DNA of 64,000 bases from Cyathus striatus (Eukaryota > Basidiomycota > Agaricomycetes > Agaricales > Nidulariaceae). The translations under genes and the position numbers were made by a program. The notes under the pieces are model-generated. The model was not told the origin of the DNA. It searched no databases and saw only the letters and a list, made by a program, of their open reading frames with translations. The stretch lies in assembly GCA_025738555.1 (NCBI GenBank), contig JAOVFP010000022.1, forward strand, positions 2,046,001 through 2,110,000, in the 5' to 3' direction. Positions 56,070-64,000 of this stretch are shown in pieces; within the stretch, counting starts at the first letter, position 1; every line of letters starts with the position of its first letter.

Positions 56070-56590
56070 TTGCTCTGTAGTAGTAGATACTAGAGCCTGA
56101 GGGGAAGGGGTTTCAATGTAACAGAAGGTGGCTTAGTACATCATCAGTACCTAAAATCGCATGTGTCATAAGTATAATTTGTAACAAACTCAGACTAAAC
56201 CATACATTTGAACTGACTATGTGTACACTTCACAGATTCAGGAATCAAAAACTAGTAGCTGGCAAAACTACTAAATTGCTAATAAACAGGCCAGCATTGT
56301 TTTACCATAGTATATATTATGTGACCAATAGATAGGTAACGCGAATTATACCTTATGAAACGATAAGCTACTATACTGAGTGCTCAGATGTTTCTCCATA
56401 GTGAAGTGCAGGCGGGAAATCAATATCGAGCCCATGGCCCAGAGAGCGCTTGAGAAAGCTGTGAGTAGGCTTGTATTAAATCAAAGGCCCATCGAGGACT
56501 CACAACAGAAGAATAAAGAGGTTTGCCATCTATATGAACAAGTTAGTATATTCTCGTTCTAGCATAGTGATATAGAAGTACTTACTGAAC
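56070..56590. other. Intergenic region
   Basis: Lies between the NLR/NACHT-like pseudogene and the DUF6533 gene. No supported gene. A 60-codon plus-strand frame at 56380-56562 overlaps the probable 3' end of the DUF6533 gene and was not accepted. Confidence 0.3.
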
Positions 56591-57780
56591 TGCGTGCAGC
56601 CATTACCAAATTCACAAAATGGATGACTGGCCAATTTAATTATTTAGACTTTATCTTTTATTAAAGTAAGTGACGTACCAGCCCCTGGCTGAGAAAATGT
56701 AATTGAGTTTGAAAGGCCTCGAGAATGAAAACAAACATACAAGAAATATTTTTGCTCCATCCTTATACAAATTCGTGACAAACTCCGAATTGCTTCGATG
56801 AGGACGCTCGAGTGCATTGTAAACCGCAAGTAAAACGATAAGCAGAGTGTAGAAAAACTGAATTTTTCTGTATTTAGCGAGAGTTATATCTTGTACATAA
56901 ATGAGAACTACGTACCAGAGGCGCGACAATACCGAGAATGTACTGCGGTTTTTGAAACATAACGCAGGCATGGATCCCAGGAAGCACAATTACATCTTCT
57001 GAAATTCTTTGTTAAATGACCCGGTATGTAGGTATAGTGCAAAGTATAAATCATACGAGTCTTCATTTGGATAATCGTCATAATTGCGAATGTTTGTGAG
57101 AGAGAAACCGCTATAACAAAGCCTGCAGTTAACCAATACAAGATAACACGCCGATGGTCCATTAACATATGTAATCGAAGTAACAGGACGACTTCGTTGG
57201 GAAAAAATTTAACATCTAACTGAAATGCAGCAAGAATAACGTCGCATTCGTGGCCGCGACGCGTGACGTACAGTGTGAAATTTCGCCTGCTGCCGCTGTG
57301 CAAAATGCTACGCACATAAAATAACTCCTACACCTTTATGTATCTTTAGCGTCGCGGAAGGTATTAGTTGATAACAAAAGCCTACAGCTATATAATAAAG
57401 TATAAGTAATCTCTACAGAGAATCACCAGCAAAGGAGCTACGTACAGTCACTGATGGCGTAGTTATTCCACTTGTAACTAAGTAATGGACTGGCTTAAAA
57501 TTCTTTCAAGAAACTGGAATAAATGGAACGTACCATATGCAACGAACAAAAATATTGCCTCATTTCCGTATCTGTTGAAGGCAAATGAACACTTGAGCAT
57601 CCATCTTGATCTTCCATGGCTCTTCCAAATGAAATGAACTTCTCGATCCAATGTTGTTATGTGATCCCAAATAAGAATAGCAAGGGCTCCTCCGGTAAGA
57701 TACCTGAAAACCAATAGGTTGCTGGAGGCATTTACAATATCAGCCGTGACCTGATTCATGACAGTGGATTCTGATGACAT
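56591..57780 (-). CDS. DUF6533 membrane protein, multi-exon
   Basis: The ATG at 57780 (MSSESTVMNQVTADIVNASS) is preferred over 57825. Exon 1 carries the DUF6533 signature: FRYLTGG, a membrane segment, TLDREVHFIWK and CSFAFNRYGNEAIF. After short introns, 57200-57060 encodes NEVVLLLRLHMLMDHRRVIL with further membrane segments. The stretch 56950-56700 encodes RKIQFFYTLLIVLLAVYNAL and NLYKDGAKIFLVCLFSFS. The block order is that of basidiomycete DUF6533 proteins, roughly seven-helix membrane proteins of unknown role. The last exon is uncertain; an FVNLVMAARS segment at about 56590-56620 is likely near the end. Confidence 0.72.
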
Positions 57781-57825
57781 TGAAGTCGGATTAGAGATAA
57801 CCCAAGGATGCAAGTATAAGTGCAA

Positions 57826-59234
57826 GTATAAGTATCTTGTAAAAGATCGGAAAAGATGAATGCTGTTAATTGATACTCTGTTATGATGTGGTCACAGTGA
57901 GATATCATTAATAAAGATACTTATCTTGATGCTTGATGAATAGAAATCTCTCAAGTATACGATCTTTAGACATCCGGATGTTTCAAATATGCAACAGCGC
58001 AGCAACGCCATAGGTTCTAGGGGTATTCCGTGATATGCTATGTAAAGCAACCTAGCAGGAGCTCCCACGCCAGACGTAATAGATTACTAAGGCAGCGGTT
58101 TTCGAAATAGAAAGTGAGAGTCCGATTCAGCTGATGACATTCGTAGTACGCACCAGACGAGTCAGTTGCAAACGTGCATGCTACTCTTCATCGGGTACAT
58201 ATGCACATATGAATGAGCGAAAATTTAAAGCTATAGGTGAACAGAAAAAAATCATATATTTGCTTTAAGTGAATCAGATAAATCATGATTACCAGAGGCA
58301 CAGTCATAATATTACATAAATGAGTGGATCAACAACGAAGCTCAGGCTGTGCCACTCCATCGTGATCTGATAAAGGTCTAGGAACTTGACTTTGAAGCAT
58401 CTGAGCTATTTATTTTTGCTACAGCGCTATAAAATCCCCATATCGATATGTAGGAATGTTAAGGCTCCTTGACCACATTACTTTACGCTCAACTCGTGCA
58501 TTCGTGTTGTGCTACCAAATTGGCATACATTTGAACTGACTACATATACATCGGGTTAGCCTGCATGCTACCAACTGTCGAGAGAGTTTCAGAGGAGATT
58601 AGAAAATGCGTACAGTGCGTCTGGGGTAGATGTAGCTTCTACCAAGACGATCAATGAGCAAACCAGTGCAGCATGTGGAAACGAGTCCGTGGCTTGAGTG
58701 AATAACACGGAAGGCACTGTAAAATGAACATGATCAACCTACTAATTATAGCGAACCTTAATAGAACCTCTCTGTAGTGCCGTAATACTACTAAACCGCA
58801 AGTTAAGAATTTACTGGGAAACCTGTAGCTTGTTCAATGTTGGCTGCATGGCGCCCAGTCGTCAAGTATTCAGCGCGAGTTATCTATCCCAATGACGTCA
58901 TTACATGGAGGGTTGAATTACTTACCTGCAGCGGAGAGAACTTGTACTCATTTTCCCTGGCAAATAAGGTTATGGACTACCCGTTCGTAGTGAGTTAATG
59001 AGGTATGTGCCCAATACGAGACCTCAGGTGGATTACCGGGACAGAAACAATGTGGAAGTCCACATACAAAACATTGATAGCAACCCATCTCACATATTAC
59101 GAAACAAGAACATTCACGAAACCCATCTTCAATCGAGGTATGTACGAGGTCCAACGGACATCTCCAGACGTCAATTGCACAGCTGAATACTGGTACAAGA
59201 TCTATAACATAACAATCATCGAAGGGGGAGAGTG
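57826..59234. other. Intergenic region with no supported gene
   Basis: AT-rich sequence between two minus-strand genes. Short frames only; none recognised. A minus-strand frame at 58948-59412 overlaps the end of the flavin reductase gene in another frame and is not accepted. Confidence 0.35.
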
Positions 59235-60197
59235 TCAGTTCGTGTTCGTTGGTTTGATAGGTAATTGTTCCGGATGACAGTATGTGAATCCTCGTTGGTG
59301 GTATATCAGCGGTACTCTCTCCCCTTCTCCACTTTGCAAGCGTACATCCTCGACCCGTATAACTCGAGCAATGAATAACTCCGAGCTTACCCCTCCCCCT
59401 TCTCTTTCCCACCTCTTTGGCAATGTACTCCGTCCCTCGAGATACTCCAAGTCATGTAATGGGATAGGACCTCCTACAAGCTCACACGTTATCGCTGCTA
59501 GGGAGTCGTCTAACACAGGCAGACCGTCGGGAGAAAGTGTGTATGTGACGGAGGAGAATGGTTCTGGGTGTAGGTCTGGCCGGGAGAAAAGATGCGCAGT
59601 GTGTGGTTGGTGCTGCGAGAGGAGGTTTATTGTCATTATTGGTTTATTCCCCTCTTCTACATCGCTTTGCGTGGGACTTGTTGAGGTAGAGGAGGTGGAG
59701 GAAGAAGGGTAGGTGGATGCAGGAGAAGACGACGAAGAGAAAAACAGGGAAGAAGCATGACCTGATCCAAGACTAACAGCCATCCTCGACGGAATCCTCA
59801 GCGCAAATGACACCAGTGGGTAGGGGTCCATCGATATCGAGCTGAATGAGGACAGCGTAGCACCGTGGTAGCGGCACTTGCTGTCCTTCGCATGGGGGAA
59901 GTGCGAGTGCGCACCGCGAGGCATGAGGGAGGTAATTACAGCCACTGGTTGTGCTGTTGCGCGTAGGAGGGCCCGGAGTTGGTCTTTGAGCGCATTTTGC
60001 GTGGGGCGGTAGGTCGTCGGGTGGGAATGCGATTGGTGTGAGTGGGTGGTGGAGGTGGGGGTAGTGGAGGAGGGGGTAGGTGTAGAGGGGCTGGAAGGGA
60101 GAGGTTGGGTCTTTGTTGATGCTGCAGTTGAGTAACGAGAGATAGAGAAGGAGTGAGTGGGTGGTCGGAGAAGTGAGCTGGGCCTTGTTCGCAACAT
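59235..60197 (-). CDS. Flavin reductase-like (FMN-binding) domain protein
   Basis: The ATG at 60197 gives about 320 residues beginning MLRTRPSSLLRPPTHSFSIS, an Arg/Ser-rich segment that looks like a mitochondrial targeting peptide. An upstream in-frame ATG at 60368 would add 57 residues. After a Ser/Pro/Thr-rich linker comes the flavin reductase-like core: QLRALLRATAQPVAVITSLM, HGATLSSFSSISMDPYPLVS and FALRIPSRMAVSL. A low-complexity Ser/Thr insert (about residues 150-180) precedes MTINLLSQHQPHTAHLFSRP, DSLAAITCELVG and a C-terminal PLIYHQRGFTYCHP. Such proteins bind FMN and reduce flavins or act as oxygenase partners; the substrate is unknown. Single exon over this range. Confidence 0.82.
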   Translation of the reverse strand: MLRTRPSSLLRPPTHSFSISRYSTAASTKTQPLPSSPSTPTPSSTTPTSTTHSHQSHSHPTTYRPTQNALKDQLRALLRATAQPVAVITSLMPRGAHSHFPHAKDSKCRYHGATLSSFSSISMDPYPLVSFALRIPSRMAVSLGSGHASSLFFSSSSSPASTYPSSSTSSTSTSPTQSDVEEGNKPIMTINLLSQHQPHTAHLFSRPDLHPEPFSSVTYTLSPDGLPVLDDSLAAITCELVGGPIPLHDLEYLEGRSTLPKRWEREGGGVSSELFIARVIRVEDVRLQSGEGERVPLIYHQRGFTYCHPEQLPIKPTNTN

Positions 60198-60368
60198 TTG
60201 TCGCGGTCCCCGTATGCGAACTCGAGACGCCTGGAGGTGGGACAGAAGCAGGTATTTGGTGTTGTTGATGGTACGGTGGATGGGCTTTTGGAACAAATAT
60301 ATGACAATGAAGAGGCGACGAGCGCCACGATAGAAGTTGAGACGTCTCCGTCTTGTCTCCGTCGCCAT

Positions 60369-61363
60369 CTCCAGAGTCTCTTGAAGCTGATCATGCTTCG
60401 ATCTCTTTCCGTTACTTGCACTTTAATCCCACCGGTTTCCTGCTCCTCTTTGAAACACACTTGACAGTGAATAACATAAATAAGTATTCAGATCTTAACA
60501 CCCTCTAAGGCAACGTTACCTTAGAGATCTTTTCTTTCTTTTCCTAGTCTCTCGTAGCCATCATGTAGTCGCGGGCTGGTTGTGCTATATAGTCCCAAAA
60601 AGTGAAGGCCACCATGAGAAATTAATTCATTCCGCAACTTCTATTGCTCACACAGTGCTTGCCAGGAAGAGTCAGCGAAATTTTGCACTATCATTGTCTT
60701 GTGCGTTTCTTTCCTTCGCTCCGTAGCGTAGTCGCAGTCGCCGTGCTTAAAGTCTAATACGATCCTTACTGTTGTCAGTCCGTTGGAAGTGCAACTCTTA
60801 CGCGCATATATGCCAGGAAACTGGAGTTGTGATGCAGTGTAGCCTATGGTCTGATCAGAAGTTGACAGTAGTTAAGTACATTCAAGTCAACTACGCGGTA
60901 GTGCTACTATTAGGGTTCACTATAATTAGCGGCTTGATCGTGTTCATTTTACAGCGACTTCTTTATTCACTCAAGTCACAATTTACAAACGCGTTGTTTC
61001 CGCATGCTCTCCGAGCTATTCCGCTCTTCGTATGGTTTCGGCGCAAGCTATGTTATGTCTATCTATTTTCTACACTCTGGAGTATGCTTAACAGTGGTGA
61101 CGTGCAGATTTTTATACTCAAACTACTGATGTATCCTTTTACGGGTTTGCACAGCAAGTTTATGAATCGATGCGCCGAGTACTTCTATCAGGGAACACTA
61201 AATTTAGCGGCCTTATTGTCTTCTCCGCCGCCTTTGAGGTTAGAGACCCAAGCCACAAACACATTGTTTCCACATGCTCTATAAGAACCGCACGAACCAA
61301 ATTTCCCCGCCCACAGCTCCGTCAATATTCGTCTTCGCTGAAATAAATTCAAGAGACGGCAAC
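60369..61363. other. Upstream region of the NLR/NACHT-like gene pair
   Basis: No gene is supported. A block around AAACGCGTTGTTTCCGCATG (about 60980) recurs at about 61257 and, more diverged, at about 62920 upstream of the next gene, so the upstream regions seem duplicated along with the genes. The 170-residue plus-strand frame at 60772-61284 spans these repeats and is not accepted. Confidence 0.4.
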
Positions 61364-62577
61364 ATGCAGTCTCCTACTTACGGTTCTGTTTCTCATTCTC
61401 AACCCAATAGCCCCTTCTTTCAAGCAAGCAACTTTACAATTGATCAGGCCACGTTTAACGAAAATACCGCCGTGGATGTCAAGAAAGTCGCAGAATGTGT
61501 GTCTTTTCTCTCTCTTTTCCCCGGACCTGATATAATATCGTGATTGAAGTTGACTTCACAAGCCTTGTTATTCACCGAGTGACGTATCAGGAACTATCAG
61601 ATGAGCGACAGGAGCACTTTGAAGACCTGGAAGTTCCCAGTGACATTCGAGGGTGGATTCAGAATCCAAACGATTCTTTCAGGTCAAGTCGTTTCTTGAA
61701 CACCACAAACAAAGATATTCTTGCTCTGACTGGTGTCCCGATTGTGCGTTATTTCATTGACAACGAGACTCCAGGCATCAAGTTAGCAGCCCATATACTC
61801 TTTTATGAGATTCCGCTTACCGAACAATATGATGGCATCAGCGTGCGCCCGGATTGTTCGCACCGCTGGGTAATGACTCTTGCCTACCAGTTGATGGTCA
61901 ACATAGACGAACTCAGGGATCCTATGGTTGCAGCCCTTCGTACGCATCCTAGATTACCTCAACATAATTCCAAAACTCAGCTTCAAAGGCTTATTGTTGA
62001 GCCCCTTCGATATACAACTGCAAAAGGATTACTGCAAAGCGACACGATCATGCTTGTGCTTCTTGATTGCATTGACTGCAGCAAGAACGCTCCGACTGTT
62101 GCGAGCGATATTGCGTATCTCGTTAAGGAGTTAGAGGGGTTAAACGAACAGCCATTGAAACTCCTTGTAACTGGATTACCAGATCATACCGTCCTTTCTA
62201 AGTTTTACAAGGTTTCAATTCAGACTTCGGAATTACAACGGCCAACGCAAGTAGCCCAGCAGTTCCAGCATCCCGAGGCACCGCCTGCTCCATCTCTTTA
62301 CGAGACATGGAATACATTAACTATATTACAAAAGGTGCATTGCATATTATCACCAATGGCACTCGGAATCATAGCTGTGCGATCTACAGTGCTAGTAGGG
62401 ATTGGGGTAGGTATGTATGCTTACGTGGGGGTATTGTTTTTTGGAAAGTACATGCGCTTGACGTATACAAGACCTTGGGATGTTCATGGTCGAGAGGAAA
62501 CGGTGAAGAAGGATCTCCTGTTGGAGTTGATTCGTATCCCGGTGACTATCTTACAAGCTATTGGCTCGAGACGGTGA
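61364..62577 (+). CDS. NLR/NACHT-like protein lacking a P-loop lysine, membrane C-terminus
   Basis: Exon 1 is 61364-61496 and exon 2 is 61550-62577 (53-nt intron), giving about 386 residues. Exon 1 has FFQASNFTIDQATFNEN, resembling the F..A..F.I....F..N segment common at the N-terminus of basidiomycete NACHT proteins. Exon 2 follows the NACHT block order: NKDILALTGVPIVRYFI where a P-loop would sit, AAHILFYEIPL, HRWVMTLAYQLMVNIDEL, LQRLIVEPLRY, LVLLDCIDCSKNAPTVA (Walker B-like, canonical form LDGLDEC) and LKLLVTGLPDHTVLSKF. There is no GxxxxGK[ST], so ATP binding by the usual route is doubtful. Two membrane segments follow (about residues 290-330). Role in nonself recognition is inferred only from the family. 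Confidence 0.72.
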
Positions 62578-63041
62578 TTAGGCTAGTATAGCACGGAATA
62601 GCATTATGTCCACTTAGAGGTAGGTTTCCTTGCTTCTAGAACTGTTGAGAGTTAGCATTATATAGCTAGCACCTTGGGAAAAATGTGTTGGGACGGAGGT
62701 CACCGTCAGAAATAAATTCATGAATTTGGCGCTGCTGACATCTCAGATCGTTTTATTCTTTCTGACAACATCGCAATCAAAGCGCACAGCCATGCTTAAT
62801 GTCTACGACAATCCCATGATATTTTGACATGTGGTACTGAGCGCCAGGAGAGGACAACGATTAATTAATTATATTTATAGGCCCCCTACAGAAGCACTCT
62901 TCACCGCTGTTTGCAATCACGCCGCATTGCTTCCACATGCAGCTGTGTTTCGTACTTCTACTTTCACCGAAATTTTCTCCGCCCATATTTCCCATTCTCT
63001 GAATTTGACTACAATACGCTCGCGCTTTGAGAGGAGAGAAC
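62578..63041. other. Intergenic region between tandem NLR/NACHT-like genes
   Basis: Holds the 3' end of one gene and the promoter of the next. Short frames on both strands overlap the start of the downstream gene and are not accepted. Confidence 0.35.
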
Positions 63042-64000
63042 ATGAAGTCTCCTTCTCCTCGCCCGACTGCAGTAGCCTATCACCAAGTACCTGGCTCCTT
63101 CTCTCATGCACATCACTTTAACATCGAAAATTCCACTTTTATTGACAATAGCGGGAATGTTAAATCACTTGAAGACTGTATGCTTCAATTTATTCCTTCA
63201 TCTCATCTCTAATAATGTAATATTGCGCTTAATCTAGTAAAAGAGGCCATGAAGAGAACTATTATTAAGGGGGCAAGCTCCAAAGAGATGCATCTCACCA
63301 ATAGACGACGTGAACAACTTTCTGGCCTCGAACTTCCTAACGATATTCAAGGATGGTTCAGGAATCCGGATAATTCGTTCAAGACGAGCCGATTCTTGAC
63401 CACCTCGAATAAGGATGTTCTTTCTCGGACTGGTGTCCTGATAGTGGAGTATTTTCGCCATAACCAAATCACAGGGCTTACGCTCGCCGCCCATATTTTA
63501 TTCTATGAAGTTCCTTTTAAACCTGGAGACAAGCGCCCTGATGTTTCGCGTCAATGGGTAATCACCCTCGCATACCAGTTGATGCTGAGCATGCCGGAAC
63601 TTACAATTCCTGTGCTCGAGGCTCTTCATTTGGACCCCCTAATCCCCCAGTATAATTCAGTAGAGCAGCTTCGGGACCTCATTATTCGTCCATTGCGTGC
63701 AGTCATTGAGGAGGGACTTTTTGAACGGAAAGAAATCTTGCTCGTTCATCTCGATTGTATAGATTGCAGCAAGAATGCCTCAAGTTTAGCGTTGGACGTT
63801 GCATACCTCATTAGGGAACTGGCGTCTTTGCATGAACTTCGTTTTAGGTTTCTCATAACAGGAACACCTCAAGAAAATGTTATTTCTACGTTTCGCAATG
63901 TGCCAATCGAGATTTTGAATCTGCAACAGCCAAAACGAACTTCGCTATATGTTGCTCAAAGTTTTCAGTTTCATGGAGTATTGGTCTTTATGAAGCAGAT
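63042..64000 (+). CDS. NLR/NACHT-like protein, second tandem copy, cut by window end
   Basis: The ATG at 63042 starts MKSPSPRPTAVAYHQVPGSF followed by HAHHFNIENSTFIDNSGNV. An intron (about 63180-63231) leads into a frame open to the window end: REQLSGLELPNDIQGWFRNP, NKDVLSRTGVLIVEYF (no P-loop lysine), LAAHILFYEVPF, WVITLAYQLMLSMPEL, LVHLDCIDCSKNASSLA, FLITGTPQENVISTF and LYVAQSFQF. It aligns block by block with 61364-62577 and with the pseudogene at 46218-56069. The C-terminal membrane part is outside the window. Confidence 0.75.

Noticed and set aside
56380..56562. Plus-strand 60-residue frame with SRLVLNQR
   Set aside because: It faintly resembles the end of DUF6533 proteins, but it is on the wrong strand for the adjacent DUF6533 gene and has no further support.
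59284..59712. 142-residue plus-strand frame
   Set aside because: It is antisense to the flavin reductase-like gene, whose domain blocks are clear on the minus strand.
60772..61284. 170-residue plus-strand hydrophobic frame
   Set aside because: It spans duplicated upstream repeats of the NLR/NACHT-like genes, has no splice or domain support, and ends just before the real start at 61364.

Overview
This window looks like a repeat-rich chromosome segment from a filamentous basidiomycete, probably an Agaricomycete. The evidence is genes split by many short introns (about 50-70 nt), basidiomycete-typical families (a DUF6533 membrane protein, a MYND/DUF4470 protein, a DUF4246 protein, NLR/NACHT-like proteins), Helitrons with a Rep-Pif1 protein, and chromodomain Ty3/Gypsy elements. 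Species cannot be named from sequence alone. All family calls are by eye; no search was run.

Layout. 0.4-1.9 kb: a seven-exon WDR5/Swd3-type WD40 gene. 2.5-3.4 kb: a four-exon small secreted protein with an intron-for-intron paralog at 35.4-37.1 kb. 4.2-8.4 kb: repeats, namely a candidate TIR element, a degenerate minisatellite, a perfect 21-bp palindrome and a large fold-back made of GAAATCAAT-type units. 8.4-16.8 kb: a decayed chromodomain Gypsy element (Gypsy-1, minus strand, 604-bp LTRs). 16.8-34.8 kb: four Helitron-like units head to tail on the minus strand: a truncated autonomous copy, a short non-autonomous copy, a complete 8.3-kb autonomous copy, and another short copy. 35.4-37.1 kb: the secreted-protein paralog, carrying a premature TGA and a solo LTR in its last intron. 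39.9-45.1 kb: two convergent host genes (MYND/DUF4470 on plus, DUF4246 on minus). 46.2-56.1 kb: an NLR/NACHT-like gene cut in two by an 8.26-kb Gypsy element (Gypsy-2, 481-bp LTRs, TSD GGTTG), which itself carries a 609-bp solo LTR. 56.6-60.2 kb: DUF6533 and flavin-reductase-like genes. 61.4-64.0 kb: two further NLR/NACHT-like genes in tandem, the last running off the window.

How the parts relate. The window is a record of nested insertions. Target-site duplications order several events: Gypsy-2 into the NLR-like gene (GGTTG), a 609-bp solo LTR into Gypsy-2 (CCATA), a sister solo LTR into Helitron-1 (TCCAG), and a 766-bp solo LTR into the secreted-protein intron (AGATC). Nearly all in-frame stops in the mobile elements, and in two host pseudogenes, look like CGA to TGA changes, which suggests cytosine-methylation damage or a RIP-like process. 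Both Gypsy elements share a GGGTTTT frameshift heptamer at the gag end, a self-priming primer-binding site, and an extra ORF after the chromodomain with paired zinc knuckles. The most unusual host signal is the NLR/NACHT-like family: it keeps the order of conserved blocks but lacks a Walker A lysine and ends in membrane segments.
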